From assembly GCF_014192215.1 (NCBI RefSeq), contig NZ_JACHXP010000015.1, forward strand, positions 30,984 to 94,983: DNA of 64,000 nt. Direction: 5' to 3'. Below are positions 42,279-53,570 of the stretch, in pieces (the first letter of the stretch is position 1; every line of letters begins with the position of its first letter). The notes beneath the pieces were generated by a model. That model searched no databases, had not been told where the DNA came from, and saw only the letters and a list, made by a program, of their open reading frames with translations. A program made the position numbers and the translations under genes. This DNA comes from Halomonas cerina. Lineage in GTDB: Bacteria; Pseudomonadota; Gammaproteobacteria; Pseudomonadales; Halomonadaceae.

Positions 42279-42387
42279 GGGTGAATCACCAAATCGATGT
42301 ATTGGGTCCTGACACCGGCAGGCCGGCGGGGACCATCCCTATTCTTCTTGGTTGCCGCCCGGGGCGACAACGGTCGAGCGAGCGCGC

Positions 42388-42417
42388 ATTCTACACGAGC
42401 CGCCACCGGCAAGGCAA
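42388..42417 (-). promoter_or_regulatory. Candidate promoter of rplM-rpsI
   Basis: On the minus strand, TTGCCT (42412-42417), an 18-bp spacer and TAGAAT (42388-42393) precede a GC-rich discriminator (GCGCGC), a feature common in ribosomal-protein promoters. It gives a leader of about 105 nt, long enough for L13 feedback control, though I cannot identify such an element. Confidence 0.5.
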
Positions 42418-42432
42418 TGCCAGCGCGCGCTT

Positions 42433-42481
42433 GCTGCGGGCTGCGGGCTGCGGGCTGCGGGCTGCGGGCTGCGGGCTGCGG
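42433..42481. repeat. Heptanucleotide tandem array C, (GCTGCGG)7
   Basis: Seven perfect copies lie between the zapE stop and the rplM promoter. In the zapE direction the unit is GCCCGCA. The segment between the array and zapE contains further decayed heptads (GCTCGAA, GCCCGTA). Confidence 0.95.
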
Positions 42482-42546
42482 GCAGCCTCCGTCTTATCGG
42501 GCTGGCTGCCAACTGCTCGAAGCTCGTGGGCTCGAAGCCCGTAGCT

Positions 42547-42561
42547 CCCGGCAAAGCCGGG
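42547..42561. repeat. Triloop mini-hairpin directly after zapE
   Basis: CCCGGCAAAGCCGGG, a 6-bp stem with an AAA triloop, abuts the zapE stop codon with no gap. It matches the position and shape of the palindromes after lpxC and pmbA. Confidence 0.7.
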
Positions 42562-43740
42562 TCAGGGCTTGTGCGGCAACGCCAGGTAGTCGTGGGACTG
42601 CATCTCCTGGAGCCGCGACAGGGTCCGCTGGAACTCGAACTCCAGCTTGCCGCCCTGGTAGAGGTCCTCCGCCGGCGCTTCGGCGGACATCAGCAGCTTG
42701 ACGCCACGGTCATAGAACTCGTCGACCATGTTGATGAAGCGCCGAGCCTGGTCGTCGGTGGCCCCACTCATGCAGGTGACATTGGAGACCAGCACGCTGT
42801 GAAACTCCCGGGCCAGTTCGATGTAGTCGTTCTGGCTGCGTGGGCCGTCGCACAGCTCACGGAACTCGAACCACACCACGTCGTCGTGCAGCCGCCGGCT
42901 ACGCAGCACCCGGTGATTGATCTCGATGGGGGCATCGGACTCCCCTTCATGCCCGGCAATCTCGCGAAAGCTGCGGGCCAGCTCGGCCTCGGCCTCGGCG
43001 TCCAGGGGCGAATGGAAGATCTCGGCGCGCTCCAGGGCCCGCAGACGATAGTCGATCCCGGAATCCACGTTGACTACCTTGCAGTGGCGCTCGAGCAGGT
43101 CGATGGCCGGCAGGAAACGGGCCCGCTGCAGGCCCTCCTTGTAGAGATCAGCGGGCACGATGTTGGAGGTCGCTACCAGTACCACCCCCTTGGCGAACAG
43201 GGCCTCGAGCAGGTTGGCGAGGATCATGGCATCGGTGATGTCCTTGACGAAGAACTCATCGAAGCAGATCACCCGTGCCTCGTCAGCGAACTTGCCGGCG
43301 ATCAGGGTCAGCGGGTTACGCTCGCCTTTGCAGTGCTCCAACTCGTTGTGCACCCGCTGCATGAAGCGATGGAAGTGGGTACGCATCTTGTCGGGAAACG
43401 GCAGCGCCTCGTAGAAGGTGTCCACCAGGTAGGTCTTGCCGCGCCCCACACCTCCCCAGAGGTAAAGCCCCGAGACCGGCGGCAATGCCGGCGCCGCCGG
43501 TGTGTCCTCACGCCTGCCGAATAGCCCTGCCACGCGAGACCTGAGCCCCTTGCCGGTCGCTGTGGGGCGGGGTCGGGTACGCGGCGTCGCCACCAGCTCG
43601 TCGTAGAGATGCTGAAGGTGCTCCACCGCCTGCTGCTGGGCGGGATCGAACTGGAAGTCGTCGCGCTCGAGATCGGCCCGATAGCGCGCCATCGGCGGAA
43701 GCGCCTCGCGGGTTACCGATGTCGTGTCACTCTCGCTCAT
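42562..43740 (-). CDS. zapE: Cell division protein ZapE (AFG1-like ATPase)
   Basis: The protein has 392 residues from the ATG at 43740 (MSESDTTSVTREALPPMARY), with AGGA six bases upstream. Walker A is GLYLWGGVGRGKTYLVD, Walker B ARVICFDEFFV, and sensor-like VLVATSNIVPADLY follows. ZapE is an ATPase that joins the Z ring late in division. The open frame continues upstream into the opposite zapG gene, but this is a shadow. Confidence 0.95.
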   Translation of the reverse strand: MSESDTTSVTREALPPMARYRADLERDDFQFDPAQQQAVEHLQHLYDELVATPRTRPRPTATGKGLRSRVAGLFGRREDTPAAPALPPVSGLYLWGGVGRGKTYLVDTFYEALPFPDKMRTHFHRFMQRVHNELEHCKGERNPLTLIAGKFADEARVICFDEFFVKDITDAMILANLLEALFAKGVVLVATSNIVPADLYKEGLQRARFLPAIDLLERHCKVVNVDSGIDYRLRALERAEIFHSPLDAEAEAELARSFREIAGHEGESDAPIEINHRVLRSRRLHDDVVWFEFRELCDGPRSQNDYIELAREFHSVLVSNVTCMSGATDDQARRFINMVDEFYDRGVKLLMSAEAPAEDLYQGGKLEFEFQRTLSRLQEMQSHDYLALPHKP

Positions 43741-43782
43741 GTGCATTCCTGGCGGCCTGTCCTTGGGTCGTTCAAGAGAACG

Positions 43783-43812
43783 ATTATACGCCAGCCGCCC
43801 GCGCGTTGGCAT
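43783..43812 (-). promoter_or_regulatory. Candidate promoter of zapE
   Basis: On the minus strand, ATGCCA (43807-43812), an 18-bp spacer and a perfect TATAAT (43783-43788) lie 43 bp before the zapE start, back to back with the zapG promoter. Confidence 0.5.
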
Positions 43813-43821
43813 GGCCCCGCG

Positions 43822-43852
43822 TTGACCCCATGCTCCGCTTCGACCGTATAAT
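43822..43852 (+). promoter_or_regulatory. Candidate promoter of zapG
   Basis: TTGACC (43822-43827), a 19-bp spacer and a perfect TATAAT (43847-43852) lie 60 bp before the zapG start. The spacer is longer than ideal. Confidence 0.5.
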
Positions 43853-43911
43853 GCCGGTGTATCGCTCTCGTCTGGTGTGACGGGTCGTCTGACAGTTTCA
43901 GGGAGAATGAC

Positions 43912-44355
43912 GTGGACGAAAGCAACATCAACTGGGTGCTGGCCATCGCCTGTCTGCTGGCGGGTATAGGCATCGGTGCGCTGGGCTATCACCTGCTCCA
44001 TACCGGCGCCGGGACGCAGCAGAAGCTGCGCCAGCGCCTCGCGGAGCGTGACCGCGAACTGGTGGACATCAAGGACGGCATGGGAGACCGCCTGGAACGC
44101 CTCACCCAGCTGGCCGAGAGCCTGCGCCGCGAAAGCCAGCGCCTGGAGGAGGAAGTCGAAGCGGCCAGCGGCACCCTGGGCGCTCCCTCGCTGCGCCGCC
44201 AGGCCATGGACCTCGTGTCCCGCGGCGAGACACCATCCGACGAAGACGCGGTCGCGGTGCCCCGCGACTATGCCGACGGCAACCGTGGCACCCTTTCCGA
44301 GGACTACGGCCTGCGCCATCAGGAAGCCGCCAGTTCCCAACCGCTCCGCCACTGA
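43912..44355 (+). CDS. zapG: DUF1043 family protein ZapG (YhcB)
   Basis: The 147-residue protein starts at GTG 43912, seven bases after GGGAGAA's GGAG core. A membrane helix covers residues 7-27 (NWVLAIACLLAGIGIGALGYHLL). A coiled coil over residues 35-85 (RLAERDRELVDIKDGMGDRL) and a polar tail follow. YhcB/ZapG proteins link envelope growth and division. The gene is divergent from zapE, as yhcB is adjacent to zapE (yhcM) in E. coli. Confidence 0.88.
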   Translation: MDESNINWVLAIACLLAGIGIGALGYHLLHTGAGTQQKLRQRLAERDRELVDIKDGMGDRLERLTQLAESLRRESQRLEEEVEAASGTLGAPSLRRQAMDLVSRGETPSDEDAVAVPRDYADGNRGTLSEDYGLRHQEAASSQPLRH

Positions 44356-44406
44356 GAGACCGCCCGGCGCCCTGCCCGGAACACGGCAGGGGCAGCGCCC
44401 ACTGGC

Positions 44407-45168
44407 TCAGGCGGGGTTGTCGATATCCACGAACCGGTGGGTGACCCCAAGCTCATTAACCAGCCACTCCCCCAATGCCCTGACGCCGTCGCGCTCCGTG
44501 GCGTGATGGCCGGCAGCCAGGTAGTGGAGCCCCATCTCCCGGGCCAGGTGGGTGGTCCGCTCGGAAATCTCCCCGGAGATAAAGGCTTCGGCTCCTGCCT
44601 CGGCGGCGAGGCCAATCATGTCTTGGGCCCCACCGGTACACCACGCGACCCGACGGAGCTCTCCCCCACCCGGCGCCTCGACCAGCAGCGGCGCACGCCC
44701 GAGCCGTTCGCCGACATGCGCGGCGAGCGACGCCCCGTCAAGACCAGATGGCGGCGTACCCAACCAGACCAGCCCTTCACCCAGCTCCCCATCGGCACAG
44801 CCGGTGACCTCGAAGCCCAGCCGCCGAGCCAGCTCGGCGTTGTTGCCCAGCCCCGGATGGGCATCCAGGGGCAGATGATAGGCGAGCAGGTTGATGTCGT
44901 GACCTAGCAGGGTCGCCAGGCGCCGGCGCTTCATGCCGGTGATGGTGACCGGCTCGTTCTTCCAGAAGTAGCCGTGGTGGACCAGCACCAGGTCCGCCTG
45001 CCAGGCCACCGCCTCGTCGAGCAGGGCCTGGCAGGCGGTCACCCCGGTCATCACCCGTGTCACCTTCTCCCGGCCGGCCACCTGCAGGCCATTCACGGTA
45101 TAATCCTTGAAGCGTTCCGCCCCAAGCAGTCGATCACAGGCAGCGACCAGGTCGTCACGATGCGTCAT
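44407..45168 (-). CDS. Nif3-like dinuclear metal centre protein (YbgI family)
   Basis: The 253-residue protein has the Nif3/YbgI metal-binding motifs: LVLVHHGYFWK near residue 63, LLAYHLPLDAHPGLGNN near 95, and the C-terminal FISGEISERTTH and AAGHHATERDG. The family is often misnamed GTP cyclohydrolase I type 2; its true role is not settled. It converges on zapG and is divergent from the DegS-type protease gene. Confidence 0.9.
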   Translation of the reverse strand: MTHRDDLVAACDRLLGAERFKDYTVNGLQVAGREKVTRVMTGVTACQALLDEAVAWQADLVLVHHGYFWKNEPVTITGMKRRRLATLLGHDINLLAYHLPLDAHPGLGNNAELARRLGFEVTGCADGELGEGLVWLGTPPSGLDGASLAAHVGERLGRAPLLVEAPGGGELRRVAWCTGGAQDMIGLAAEAGAEAFISGEISERTTHLAREMGLHYLAAGHHATERDGVRALGEWLVNELGVTHRFVDIDNPA

Positions 45169-45271
45169 GCAGCCTCCGGGCGTGGTCAGGATGACAATGT
45201 TACACTCTGTCGATTGTACTCAGCGGGCAGGCGGCCCGCGACCCTGCTCAAATGACGAGGACCCCCGCCGC

Positions 45272-46519
45272 ATGCGACGCACCCTGTGGCGTTCAGCCTT
45301 CCCCTATCTGTGGCCCGTGATCATCGGCGTGCTGCTGGCCATCGTGCTGCTCAATGCCTTCCCGCGCCTGCTGGGTCCCGAGTCGACACCCTCGGAGTCA
45401 CCTGATCGACCACCGGCCGACATGGCCCCCGCCGATGCCGCGACTCGCTCCTCCCCCGACCTGCGCCAGGCCGCACCGCTGGACCGCGGTCAGGGTCCGG
45501 TGAGCTATGCCGAGGCCGTGGAGCGTGCCGCCCCCGCCGTGGTCAACATCTACTCGTCGCGGGTCGTGGAGCGCGATGCCCACCCCCTGATGTCGGACCC
45601 CTTCTTCCGTCAGTTCTTCGGCGACGAGCTACCCTCCCGCCAACGCATGCTATCGAGCCTCGGCTCCGGCGTCATCGTCAGCGATGATGGCTATGTGCTG
45701 ACCAACCATCATGTCATCCAGGGCGCCGATCAGATCCAGGTGGCGCTGCGGGACGGCCGCGAGACCTTGGCCGAGGTGGTGGGCACCGACCCGGAGAGCG
45801 ACCTGGCGGTGCTACGCATCGGCCTGGACGACCTGCCGGTGATTCGGCTCAGCGACTCCACCCGGGTCGCCGTGGGCGACGTGTCGCTGGCCATCGGCAA
45901 CCCCTTCGGCGTGGGTCAGACCGTGACCATGGGCATCATCAGTGCCACCGGTCGCAGCCATCTGGGCCTCAACGCCTACGAAGACTTTATCCAGACCGAT
46001 GCGGCCATCAACCCCGGCAACTCCGGCGGCGCCCTGGTCAATCCCGAAGGCGCCCTGGTGGGCATCAACACCGCCATCTTTTCCCGCTCCGGCGGCTCCC
46101 AGGGAATCGGTTTCGCCATTCCCGCCAACCTGGCCCGCAACATCCTCGAGGAGATCGTGACCCTCGGCCGCGTGGTCCGCGGCTGGCTGGGGGTCGAGGC
46201 CCAGGAGCTCAACCCGGAACTGGCCGCCTCCTTCGGCCTCAAGGCACCGGCTGGGGTGATCATCGCCGGCGTGGTACCGGGCGGCCCCGCCGACCAGGCC
46301 GGCCTGCAGCCCGGCGACGTGCTCTTAGAGGTCGACGGCGAGCCGATCCTCGACCCACGCCAGACCATGAGCGACATCGCGGCGGTCAAGCCGGGCATGT
46401 TACTGCCGGTGACGGTGGTGCGCGGCGGCGAACGCGTCGAGGTGGAGCTGACGGTAGGTGAGCGTCCCACCCCGCGAATGCCGTCCCGCGACCGCCCACC
46501 GGCACGTCCCACCCCCTGA
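45272..46519 (+). CDS. degS: Membrane-anchored serine endoprotease DegS/AlgW
   Basis: The protein has 415 residues from the ATG at 45272. An N-terminal membrane anchor at residues 11-30 (YLWPVIIGVLLAIVLLNAF) and a low-complexity linker precede a trypsin-like domain with the triad His147 (TNHHVIQG), Asp177 (ESDLAVLRI) and Ser251 (INPGNSGGAL). One PDZ domain lies at about residues 305-395. In this family the PDZ senses misfolded porin tails and the protease cuts the anti-sigma factor RseA/MucA, releasing sigma-E/AlgU. A single PDZ and the anchor favour DegS/AlgW over DegP. Confidence 0.93.
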   Translation: MRRTLWRSAFPYLWPVIIGVLLAIVLLNAFPRLLGPESTPSESPDRPPADMAPADAATRSSPDLRQAAPLDRGQGPVSYAEAVERAAPAVVNIYSSRVVERDAHPLMSDPFFRQFFGDELPSRQRMLSSLGSGVIVSDDGYVLTNHHVIQGADQIQVALRDGRETLAEVVGTDPESDLAVLRIGLDDLPVIRLSDSTRVAVGDVSLAIGNPFGVGQTVTMGIISATGRSHLGLNAYEDFIQTDAAINPGNSGGALVNPEGALVGINTAIFSRSGGSQGIGFAIPANLARNILEEIVTLGRVVRGWLGVEAQELNPELAASFGLKAPAGVIIAGVVPGGPADQAGLQPGDVLLEVDGEPILDPRQTMSDIAAVKPGMLLPVTVVRGGERVEVELTVGERPTPRMPSRDRPPARPTP

Positions 46520-46577
46520 GGCAACCTCCCTGGCGACGCCCCCGCCGTCAGGTGGTGCGGCCGCGATCCACGAGGCC

Positions 46578-47900
46578 TCAGTCGCGGATGCGATACTCGG
46601 CACTGCGGGCGTGGGCGGTCAGGGATTCGCCCCGAGCCAGCACCGAGGCGGTACGCCCCAACTCGCTGGCGCCTTCGGGCGAGCAGTGGATGATCGAGGA
46701 GCGCTTCTGGAAGTCATAGACCCCCAGCGGCGAGGAAAAGCGCGCGGTGCCGGAGGTCGGCAGCACGTGATTGGGGCCGGCACAGTAGTCACCGAGGGCC
46801 TCGGCCGTATAACGGCCCATGAAGATCGCCCCGGCGTGACGGATCGCCGGCAACAGGGCTTCCGGCTCGGCCAGCGACAGCTCCAGGTGCTCCGGGGCGA
46901 TACGGTTGACCAGTGCCACGGCCTCGTCCCGATCCCGACACGCGATCAGCGCCCCACGGCTGGCGAGCGATTCCCGCACGATGGCTTCGCGGTCCAGCGT
47001 CGGCAGCAGGCGCTCGATGGCCGCCTCCACCTCCGCCAGGTGCTCGCTCTCCCAGCTCACCAGGAGGGCCTGGGCATTCTCGTCATGCTCGGCCTGAGAG
47101 AAAAGGTCCATGGCCAGCCACTCCGGGTCGGTCCCACCGTCGGAGACCACCAGGATCTCAGAGGGTCCAGCAATCATGTCGATGCCCACCTGGCCGAACA
47201 CCGCCCGCTTGGCGGTGGCCACATAGATGTTGCCGGGACCCACGATCTTGTCGACCCGGGGCACCGTTTCGGTGCCATAGGCCAGGGCCGCCACCGCTTG
47301 GGCCCCGCCGAGGGTGAAGACATGATCGACACCGGCCAGGTGCGCCGCCGCCAGCACCAGCTCGTTGAGCACCCCGTCGGGGGTGGGCACCACCATGACG
47401 ATCTCGGGCACGCCGGCCACGTGGGCCGGAATCGCGTTCATCAGCACCGAGGAAGGATAGGCCGCCTTGCCCCCCGGTACATAGATACCGGCCCGGTCCA
47501 GGGGGGTGATCTGCTGGCCCAGCACGCTGCCGTCGGCCTCGGTGTAGCGCCAGGACTCGGGCTTCTGACGCTCGTGATAGGCCCGAATGCGCTCGGCTGC
47601 CTGCGAGAGCGCCTCGCGCTGCGCCTCGGGCAGCCCCTCATAGGCCTCACGAAGCCGCTCGGGGCCCACGGCCAGCTCGGCCATCCCCGTCACCGCGAGA
47701 CGGTCGAAGCGGTTGCTGTATTCCACCAGGGCCGCATCGCCCCGTGCCTTGACCGTGGCGAGGATCTCGTCGACCCGATGCTGCACCTCGGCATCCGACA
47801 CCCCTTCCCAGGCCAGCAGGGCCTCGAGACGAGCATCGAAGTCGGCATCCCGAGTGGAAAGGCGGGCCAGTGTCGCACCGGCAACGGGAGAATCACTCAT
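46578..47900 (-). CDS. hisD: Histidinol dehydrogenase
   Basis: The protein has 440 residues from the ATG at 47900 ([20 protein letters not shown]). Family motifs are [53 protein letters not shown] and [11 protein letters not shown]. It carries out the last two oxidations of histidine synthesis using zinc and NAD. It is the gene after hisG; hisC, which follows hisD in pseudomonads, is not here. Confidence 0.97.
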   Translation of the reverse strand: MSDSPVAGATLARLSTRDADFDARLEALLAWEGVSDAEVQHRVDEILATVKARGDAALVEYSNRFDRLAVTGMAELAVGPERLREAYEGLPEAQREALSQAAERIRAYHERQKPESWRYTEADGSVLGQQITPLDRAGIYVPGGKAAYPSSVLMNAIPAHVAGVPEIVMVVPTPDGVLNELVLAAAHLAGVDHVFTLGGAQAVAALAYGTETVPRVDKIVGPGNIYVATAKRAVFGQVGIDMIAGPSEILVVSDGGTDPEWLAMDLFSQAEHDENAQALLVSWESEHLAEVEAAIERLLPTLDREAIVRESLASRGALIACRDRDEAVALVNRIAPEHLELSLAEPEALLPAIRHAGAIFMGRYTAEALGDYCAGPNHVLPTSGTARFSSPLGVYDFQKRSSIIHCSPEGASELGRTASVLARGESLTAHARSAEYRIRD

Positions 47901-47977
47901 GACGGGTGGGTCCTGTCGGAAAGGGAACGAGAACGCTATCCTGCCGCGGCGCAGCGCGGCGGGCAAGGTGCCGGCGG

Positions 47978-48640
47978 CTATGAGGCCGAGACAGCGGCGC
48001 TATCACGACGGCTGACGACCGCCTCGCGCAGGCGCTGGATCAGCGGCTTGAGGCGTTCATGCTTCATGGTCATGGCCGCCTTGTTGACCACCAGGCGAGT
48101 ACTGACCGGGGCGATCAGCTCGCGGGGCTCCATGCCGTTGGCCCGCAAGGTGTTGCCCGTATCGACGATATCGACGATCTCATCGGCCAGGTTCATCAGG
48201 GGGGCCAGCTCCATGGCGCCATAGAGCTTAATCACCTCGGCCTGGATGCCCTGCTCGGCGTAATAGCGCCGCGCCACGTTGACGAACTTGGTGGCCACCC
48301 GGCGGCGCGCCCGGGCCGGCTCGGCGCCGGTGATGCCCGCGGTCATCAGCTTGCAGCGGGCGATTTCCAGGTCCAGCGGCTCGTAGAGCCCCTCGGCGCC
48401 ATGCTCCAGCAGCACGTCCTTGCCGGCCACGCCGACATCGGCGGCGCCGAGCTGTACATAGGTGGGCACATCGGTGGCCCGCAGGATCACCAGCTTCACA
48501 TCGGCCAGGTTGGTGTCGAACAGCAGCTTGCGGCTGGCTTCCAGGTCCTCGGCGGGTGCGATGCCGGCATCGGCCAGTAGCGGCAGGGTCTCGTGGAGAA
48601 TGCGGCCCTTGGAGAGGGCCAGAATCAGTTCCTTGCTCAT
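47978..48640 (-). CDS. hisG: ATP phosphoribosyltransferase, short form
   Basis: The 220-residue protein opens with [22 protein letters not shown] and carries [15 protein letters not shown] and [17 protein letters not shown]. It is the short HisG form, without the C-terminal ACT-like regulatory domain, so it should need HisZ, which is not in this window. It makes the first step of histidine synthesis. It lies 19 bp after murA. Confidence 0.96.
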   Translation of the reverse strand: MSKELILALSKGRILHETLPLLADAGIAPAEDLEASRKLLFDTNLADVKLVILRATDVPTYVQLGAADVGVAGKDVLLEHGAEGLYEPLDLEIARCKLMTAGITGAEPARARRRVATKFVNVARRYYAEQGIQAEVIKLYGAMELAPLMNLADEIVDIVDTGNTLRANGMEPRELIAPVSTRLVVNKAAMTMKHERLKPLIQRLREAVVSRRDSAAVSAS

Positions 48641-48659
48641 GGTCTCGCCTGTTGTCGGC

Positions 48660-50190
<1,531 letters not shown>

Positions 50191-50316
50191 GGAACCGGCC
50201 CTCCTGTGATTGCGCGGTGGACGATCCGCCAGCCGACCGATGTCGCTGGCGTGATCACGAAGCCGCCATGGTAAAGAAAAGCCGTGCGCTTGGCGATGCC
50301 GTCCTGCCGGGGACGG

Positions 50317-50646
50317 TCAGGGAGACGGCAGAGGCAACAGGGTGTCGAGACCCGCAACCCGGGTCAGGCGGGCCAGGGGGGAGGAGAGGTGGACCGCCTG
50401 GACCTCCACCCCATGCTGACGGGCGATGCGGGTCCATTCCAGCAGCACGCTGATGGCGACACTGCTGATCCGGTCCACCCCCCGCAGGTCGAAGGCCACG
50501 GTACTGGCGGCCGGGCGCGAGGCGATCCAGTCGCCTCCGGCGGCAGCCATGGCCGCCGCCTCGCCGAAATCGACACTGCCGACCACTGCCAGCACGGCAT
50601 CCTGCGTCTCCAGCCGGGTGCCGTGCCGCTCGAGCAGCACACTCAT
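50317..50646 (-). CDS. mlaB: Phospholipid transport system STAS-domain protein MlaB
   Basis: The 109-residue protein is a single STAS domain (STVAFDLRGVDRISSVAISVLLEW). It is the cytoplasmic regulatory subunit of the MlaFEDB complex. Its start overlaps the end of mlaC. Sequence identity within MlaB proteins is low, so the call rests largely on the fold and on the operon. Confidence 0.88.
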   Translation of the reverse strand: MSVLLERHGTRLETQDAVLAVVGSVDFGEAAAMAAAGGDWIASRPAASTVAFDLRGVDRISSVAISVLLEWTRIARQHGVEVQAVHLSSPLARLTRVAGLDTLLPLPSP

Positions 50647-51302
50647 GCGCTGCCGCCCTGCTCCAGTTCCTCCACCGCGAGCTCGGGCGCCCAGCTCTGG
50701 ATGACGGCGTCATAATCCCGATTGTGATCGCGCATGGCCTGATCGAACTGGTTACGGAAGGTCAGCCCCAGGTTGATGCCGTTGACGATCACGTTGACCA
50801 CCTTCCACCGGCTGTCGTCGAGGCGCAGGGTGTAGCTGACCGGATAGACCGTGCCGTCCTTGGCCACGATCTCCATGTCCACGCTGGCCTGGTCCTCATA
50901 GCGCGGAGCCTGCTGATTGTCGAGCACCCGGATCTCGCGATAGTCGAAGGTGATCAGCCCCTTCGCATAGGTGTCGATCAGGGTCTGGCGGAAGGTGTCC
51001 ACGAACCGCGAACGCTGCCGGGGCGTGGCATTGGAAAAGTAGCGTCCCATCACGCTGGCCCCGATATAGCGGAAGTCCGCCACCCCCTCGAGACTCTCAT
51101 CGACGATGCGCTCGAGCTCCTCGATGTGCTCGGCGAAATAGTCCTCGCGACCCTCGATACGCGTCATCAGCGCCTCGATGCTGTCGCGGATCAACTGTTC
51201 CGGGCTCTGGGTAGGCTGGGCCACCGATGGCAGGGCTACCAACACCAGGCACAGGGCCAGCAGCAGGTGGCGCAGCCGGAGAAAGGGATGCATCTGGATC
51301 AT
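50643..51302 (-). CDS. mlaC: Periplasmic phospholipid-binding protein MlaC
   Basis: The protein has 219 residues from the ATG at 51302 (MIQMHPFLRLRHLLLALCLV), with a signal peptide that likely ends near residue 29 (SVAQ). The Tol-Ttg2 domain is recognised from FRYIGASVMGRYFSNATPRQ, FRQTLIDTYAKGLITF and WKVVNVIVNGINLGLTFRNQF. MlaC shuttles phospholipids between the outer-membrane MlaA and the inner-membrane complex. Confidence 0.95.
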   Translation of the reverse strand: MIQMHPFLRLRHLLLALCLVLVALPSVAQPTQSPEQLIRDSIEALMTRIEGREDYFAEHIEELERIVDESLEGVADFRYIGASVMGRYFSNATPRQRSRFVDTFRQTLIDTYAKGLITFDYREIRVLDNQQAPRYEDQASVDMEIVAKDGTVYPVSYTLRLDDSRWKVVNVIVNGINLGLTFRNQFDQAMRDHNRDYDAVIQSWAPELAVEELEQGGSA

Positions 51303-51337
51303 CGTCACGACTCCTCGCCGGTCACTCGGGACCGGAC

Positions 51338-51802
51338 TCATTCCTTGGCCAGGGTAGAAACGAACTGCTGGATCAGTTCTTCGAGCACCAGTGCCGACTG
51401 GGTATCGCGCACGGTGTCACCATCACCGAGCGTCTCGGGGGCCCCGCCCATCGAGAGCCCGATGTATTGCTCGCCGAGCAGGCCGGCGGTGAGGATGGCG
51501 GCCGTGCTGTCCTCGGGCAGCGCCCCCTCGAGCGTGGCATCGACCTCCATGACCACCCGGGCATCGAACCACTCCGGGTCGAGCTCGATGGTCGTCACCC
51601 GCCCCACCGTGACGCCGGCCATGGTGACCCGGGCCCGCGGCTTGAGGCTGCCGACATTGGCGAAGTTGGCCTCCAGCCGGAAGGTGTCGCCGGGCGCCGA
51701 GAAGGTCAGGCCACTGACCCTCAGGCCCAGGAACACCAGGCCGAGGATGCCGGCCAGCATGAACAGGCCGACCCCCAGCTCCATCGTCTTGCTGCGCTTC
51801 AT
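51338..51802 (-). CDS. mlaD: Inner-membrane MCE protein MlaD
   Basis: The protein has 154 residues from the ATG at 51802 (MKRSKTMELGVGLFMLAGIL). An N-terminal membrane helix is followed by the MCE domain (FRLEANFANVGSLKPRARVTMAGVTVGRV, LTAGLLGEQYIGLSMG). It forms the hexameric ring on the periplasmic side of MlaFEDB. It is 46 bp after mlaE. Confidence 0.95.
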   Translation of the reverse strand: MKRSKTMELGVGLFMLAGILGLVFLGLRVSGLTFSAPGDTFRLEANFANVGSLKPRARVTMAGVTVGRVTTIELDPEWFDARVVMEVDATLEGALPEDSTAAILTAGLLGEQYIGLSMGGAPETLGDGDTVRDTQSALVLEELIQQFVSTLAKE

Positions 51803-51848
51803 TCCATGTCTCCAAAAGTTCGCGACGGCTCGGCCCTTGCCATCTGCC

Positions 51849-52631
51849 TCATGAAAGCCCACCGAACATCAGGGCGGTCAGCACGAAATCCAGGCCCAGT
51901 ACCGCCAGAGACGAGTAGACTACAGTGCGGGTAGTGGCCCGCGAGATGCCTTCCGAGGTGGGAATCAGATCGAAGCCCTGGAAGACGGCGATCCAGGTCA
52001 CGACCAGGGCGAACACCACGCTCTTGATCAGGCCGTTGGCCACGTCGTCGATGAACTCCACGCTGGACTGCATGTTGCCCCAGTAGGAGCCCTCAAAGAC
52101 CCCCAGCCACTCGACACCGACCAGGTACCCCCCATAGATACCGACCACGCTGAAGCCGATGGTCAGCAGCGGCAGGGACACGAAGCCGGCCCACAGCCGC
52201 GGGGCGACCACCCGGCGCAGCGGGTCGACACCGATCATCTCCATGCTGGTCAGCTGCTCGGTGGCCTTCATCAGGCCGATCTCAGCAGTGAGCGCGGACC
52301 CGGCCCGACCGGCGAACAGCAGCGCCGCCACTACCGGCCCCAGCTCGCGCAGCAGCGAGAGCGCCACCATCTGTCCCAGCGCCTGCTCGGCGCCGAAATC
52401 CACCAGGATGGTATAGCCCTGGAGTGCCAGCACCATGCCGATAAACAGTCCCGAGACCAGCACGATGGCCAGCGACATCACCCCGACGAAGTGCATCTGG
52501 CGCAGCCACAGGCGCAGCCCCTCGGCCGTCGGCACGCCGACGGCAGACAGCAGCAGGAAGACGGCGGCCCGCCCCAGCGCCTCGATGATGTCACAGGAGC
52601 GCTGCCCCAGCCGCCGGATGCAATTGATCAT
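51849..52631 (-). CDS. mlaE: Phospholipid transport permease MlaE
   Basis: The 260-residue membrane protein of the MlaE/YrbE family has [72 protein letters not shown] and a C-terminal [24 protein letters not shown]. It forms the transmembrane core with MlaF and MlaD. It overlaps the mlaF stop by 4 bp. Confidence 0.97.
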   Translation of the reverse strand: MINCIRRLGQRSCDIIEALGRAAVFLLLSAVGVPTAEGLRLWLRQMHFVGVMSLAIVLVSGLFIGMVLALQGYTILVDFGAEQALGQMVALSLLRELGPVVAALLFAGRAGSALTAEIGLMKATEQLTSMEMIGVDPLRRVVAPRLWAGFVSLPLLTIGFSVVGIYGGYLVGVEWLGVFEGSYWGNMQSSVEFIDDVANGLIKSVVFALVVTWIAVFQGFDLIPTSEGISRATTRTVVYSSLAVLGLDFVLTALMFGGLS

Positions 52632-53440
52632 CGCGGCCCTCCCGCGCCCAGCAGGTCGGCATGAAAGTCCAGCGCCGGATAGTGAAATGGCACCGGCCCG
52701 TCCGGCTCGCCATGGATGAACTGGCTGACCCGCGGGTCCTCGTCCACGTCGAGGCTCGCCGGCGTCCCGTGGGCCATTACCCGGCCGTCGGCGATCACAT
52801 AGACATAATCGGCGATCGACAGCGTTTCCTTGATGTCGTGGGAGACCACGATGGCGGTCAGGCCCAGGGCATCGTTGAGCCGCTTGATAAGCTGCACCAG
52901 CACGCCCAGGGAGATCGGGTCCTGACCGGTAAAGGGCTCGTCGTAGAGAATCAGCTCCGGATCCAGGGCGATGGCACGTGCCAGCGCCACTCGCCGCGCC
53001 ATGCCACCGGAAAGCTCCGAGGGCATCAGCTCGCGAGCCCCACGCAGGCCAACGGCCTCGAGCTTCATCAGCACCAGATCTCGAACCATCGACTCCGGCA
53101 GGTCGGTGTGCACGCGCAGGGGGAAGGCCACGTTCTCGAAGACATTCAGATCCGAGAACAGCGCTCCGCTCTGGAACAACATGCCCATGCGACGGCGTAG
53201 CCTGAACAGCGCCTTGCGCGACAAGGCATGCACGTCCTGGCCGTCCAACTGCACCCGACCGCGATCGGGGGTGAGCTGTCCGCCGATCAGCTTGAGCAGA
53301 GTCGTCTTGCCCGTGCCGCTGGGGCCCATGATGGCCGTGATCCCGCCACGGGGAATGGCCATGTCGACGCCACGGAAGATCTCCTTGTCGCCACGAGAGA
53401 AGTGCAGGCCCTCCACTTCCACGAAAGGGGAATCTGTCAT
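52628..53440 (-). CDS. mlaF: Phospholipid transport ATP-binding protein MlaF
   Basis: The protein has 270 residues from the ATG at 53440 ([20 protein letters not shown]). Walker A is [16 protein letters not shown], the signature [15 protein letters not shown] and Walker [16 protein letters not shown]. It energises the Mla complex that keeps phospholipids out of the outer leaflet. It is the first gene of mlaFEDCB-ibaG-murA-hisGD. Confidence 0.96.
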   Translation of the reverse strand: MTDSPFVEVEGLHFSRGDKEIFRGVDMAIPRGGITAIMGPSGTGKTTLLKLIGGQLTPDRGRVQLDGQDVHALSRKALFRLRRRMGMLFQSGALFSDLNVFENVAFPLRVHTDLPESMVRDLVLMKLEAVGLRGARELMPSELSGGMARRVALARAIALDPELILYDEPFTGQDPISLGVLVQLIKRLNDALGLTAIVVSHDIKETLSIADYVYVIADGRVMAHGTPASLDVDEDPRVSQFIHGEPDGPVPFHYPALDFHADLLGAGGPR

Positions 53441-53570
53441 CGAGATGCCTTGCCGAACCAAATTATCGAACATCGTATCCTAACTCGCCATCGCTGCGCC
53501 AGCGCCTTGCGTGCCGCCGGCTCAGCATGTTCAATGAACGCCCCTGAGCCGTCGGACATCGCCCGTCACC

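Noticed and set aside
42297..42701. Open frames with CGLRAAGCGLRAAG repeats
   Set aside because: These are translations of array C that run into the antisense of zapE.
45169..45271. Divergent promoters between the Nif3-family gene and degS
   Set aside because: Several weak hexamers (TGTACT, TAACAT, TACAAT) compete and none has a convincing partner box.
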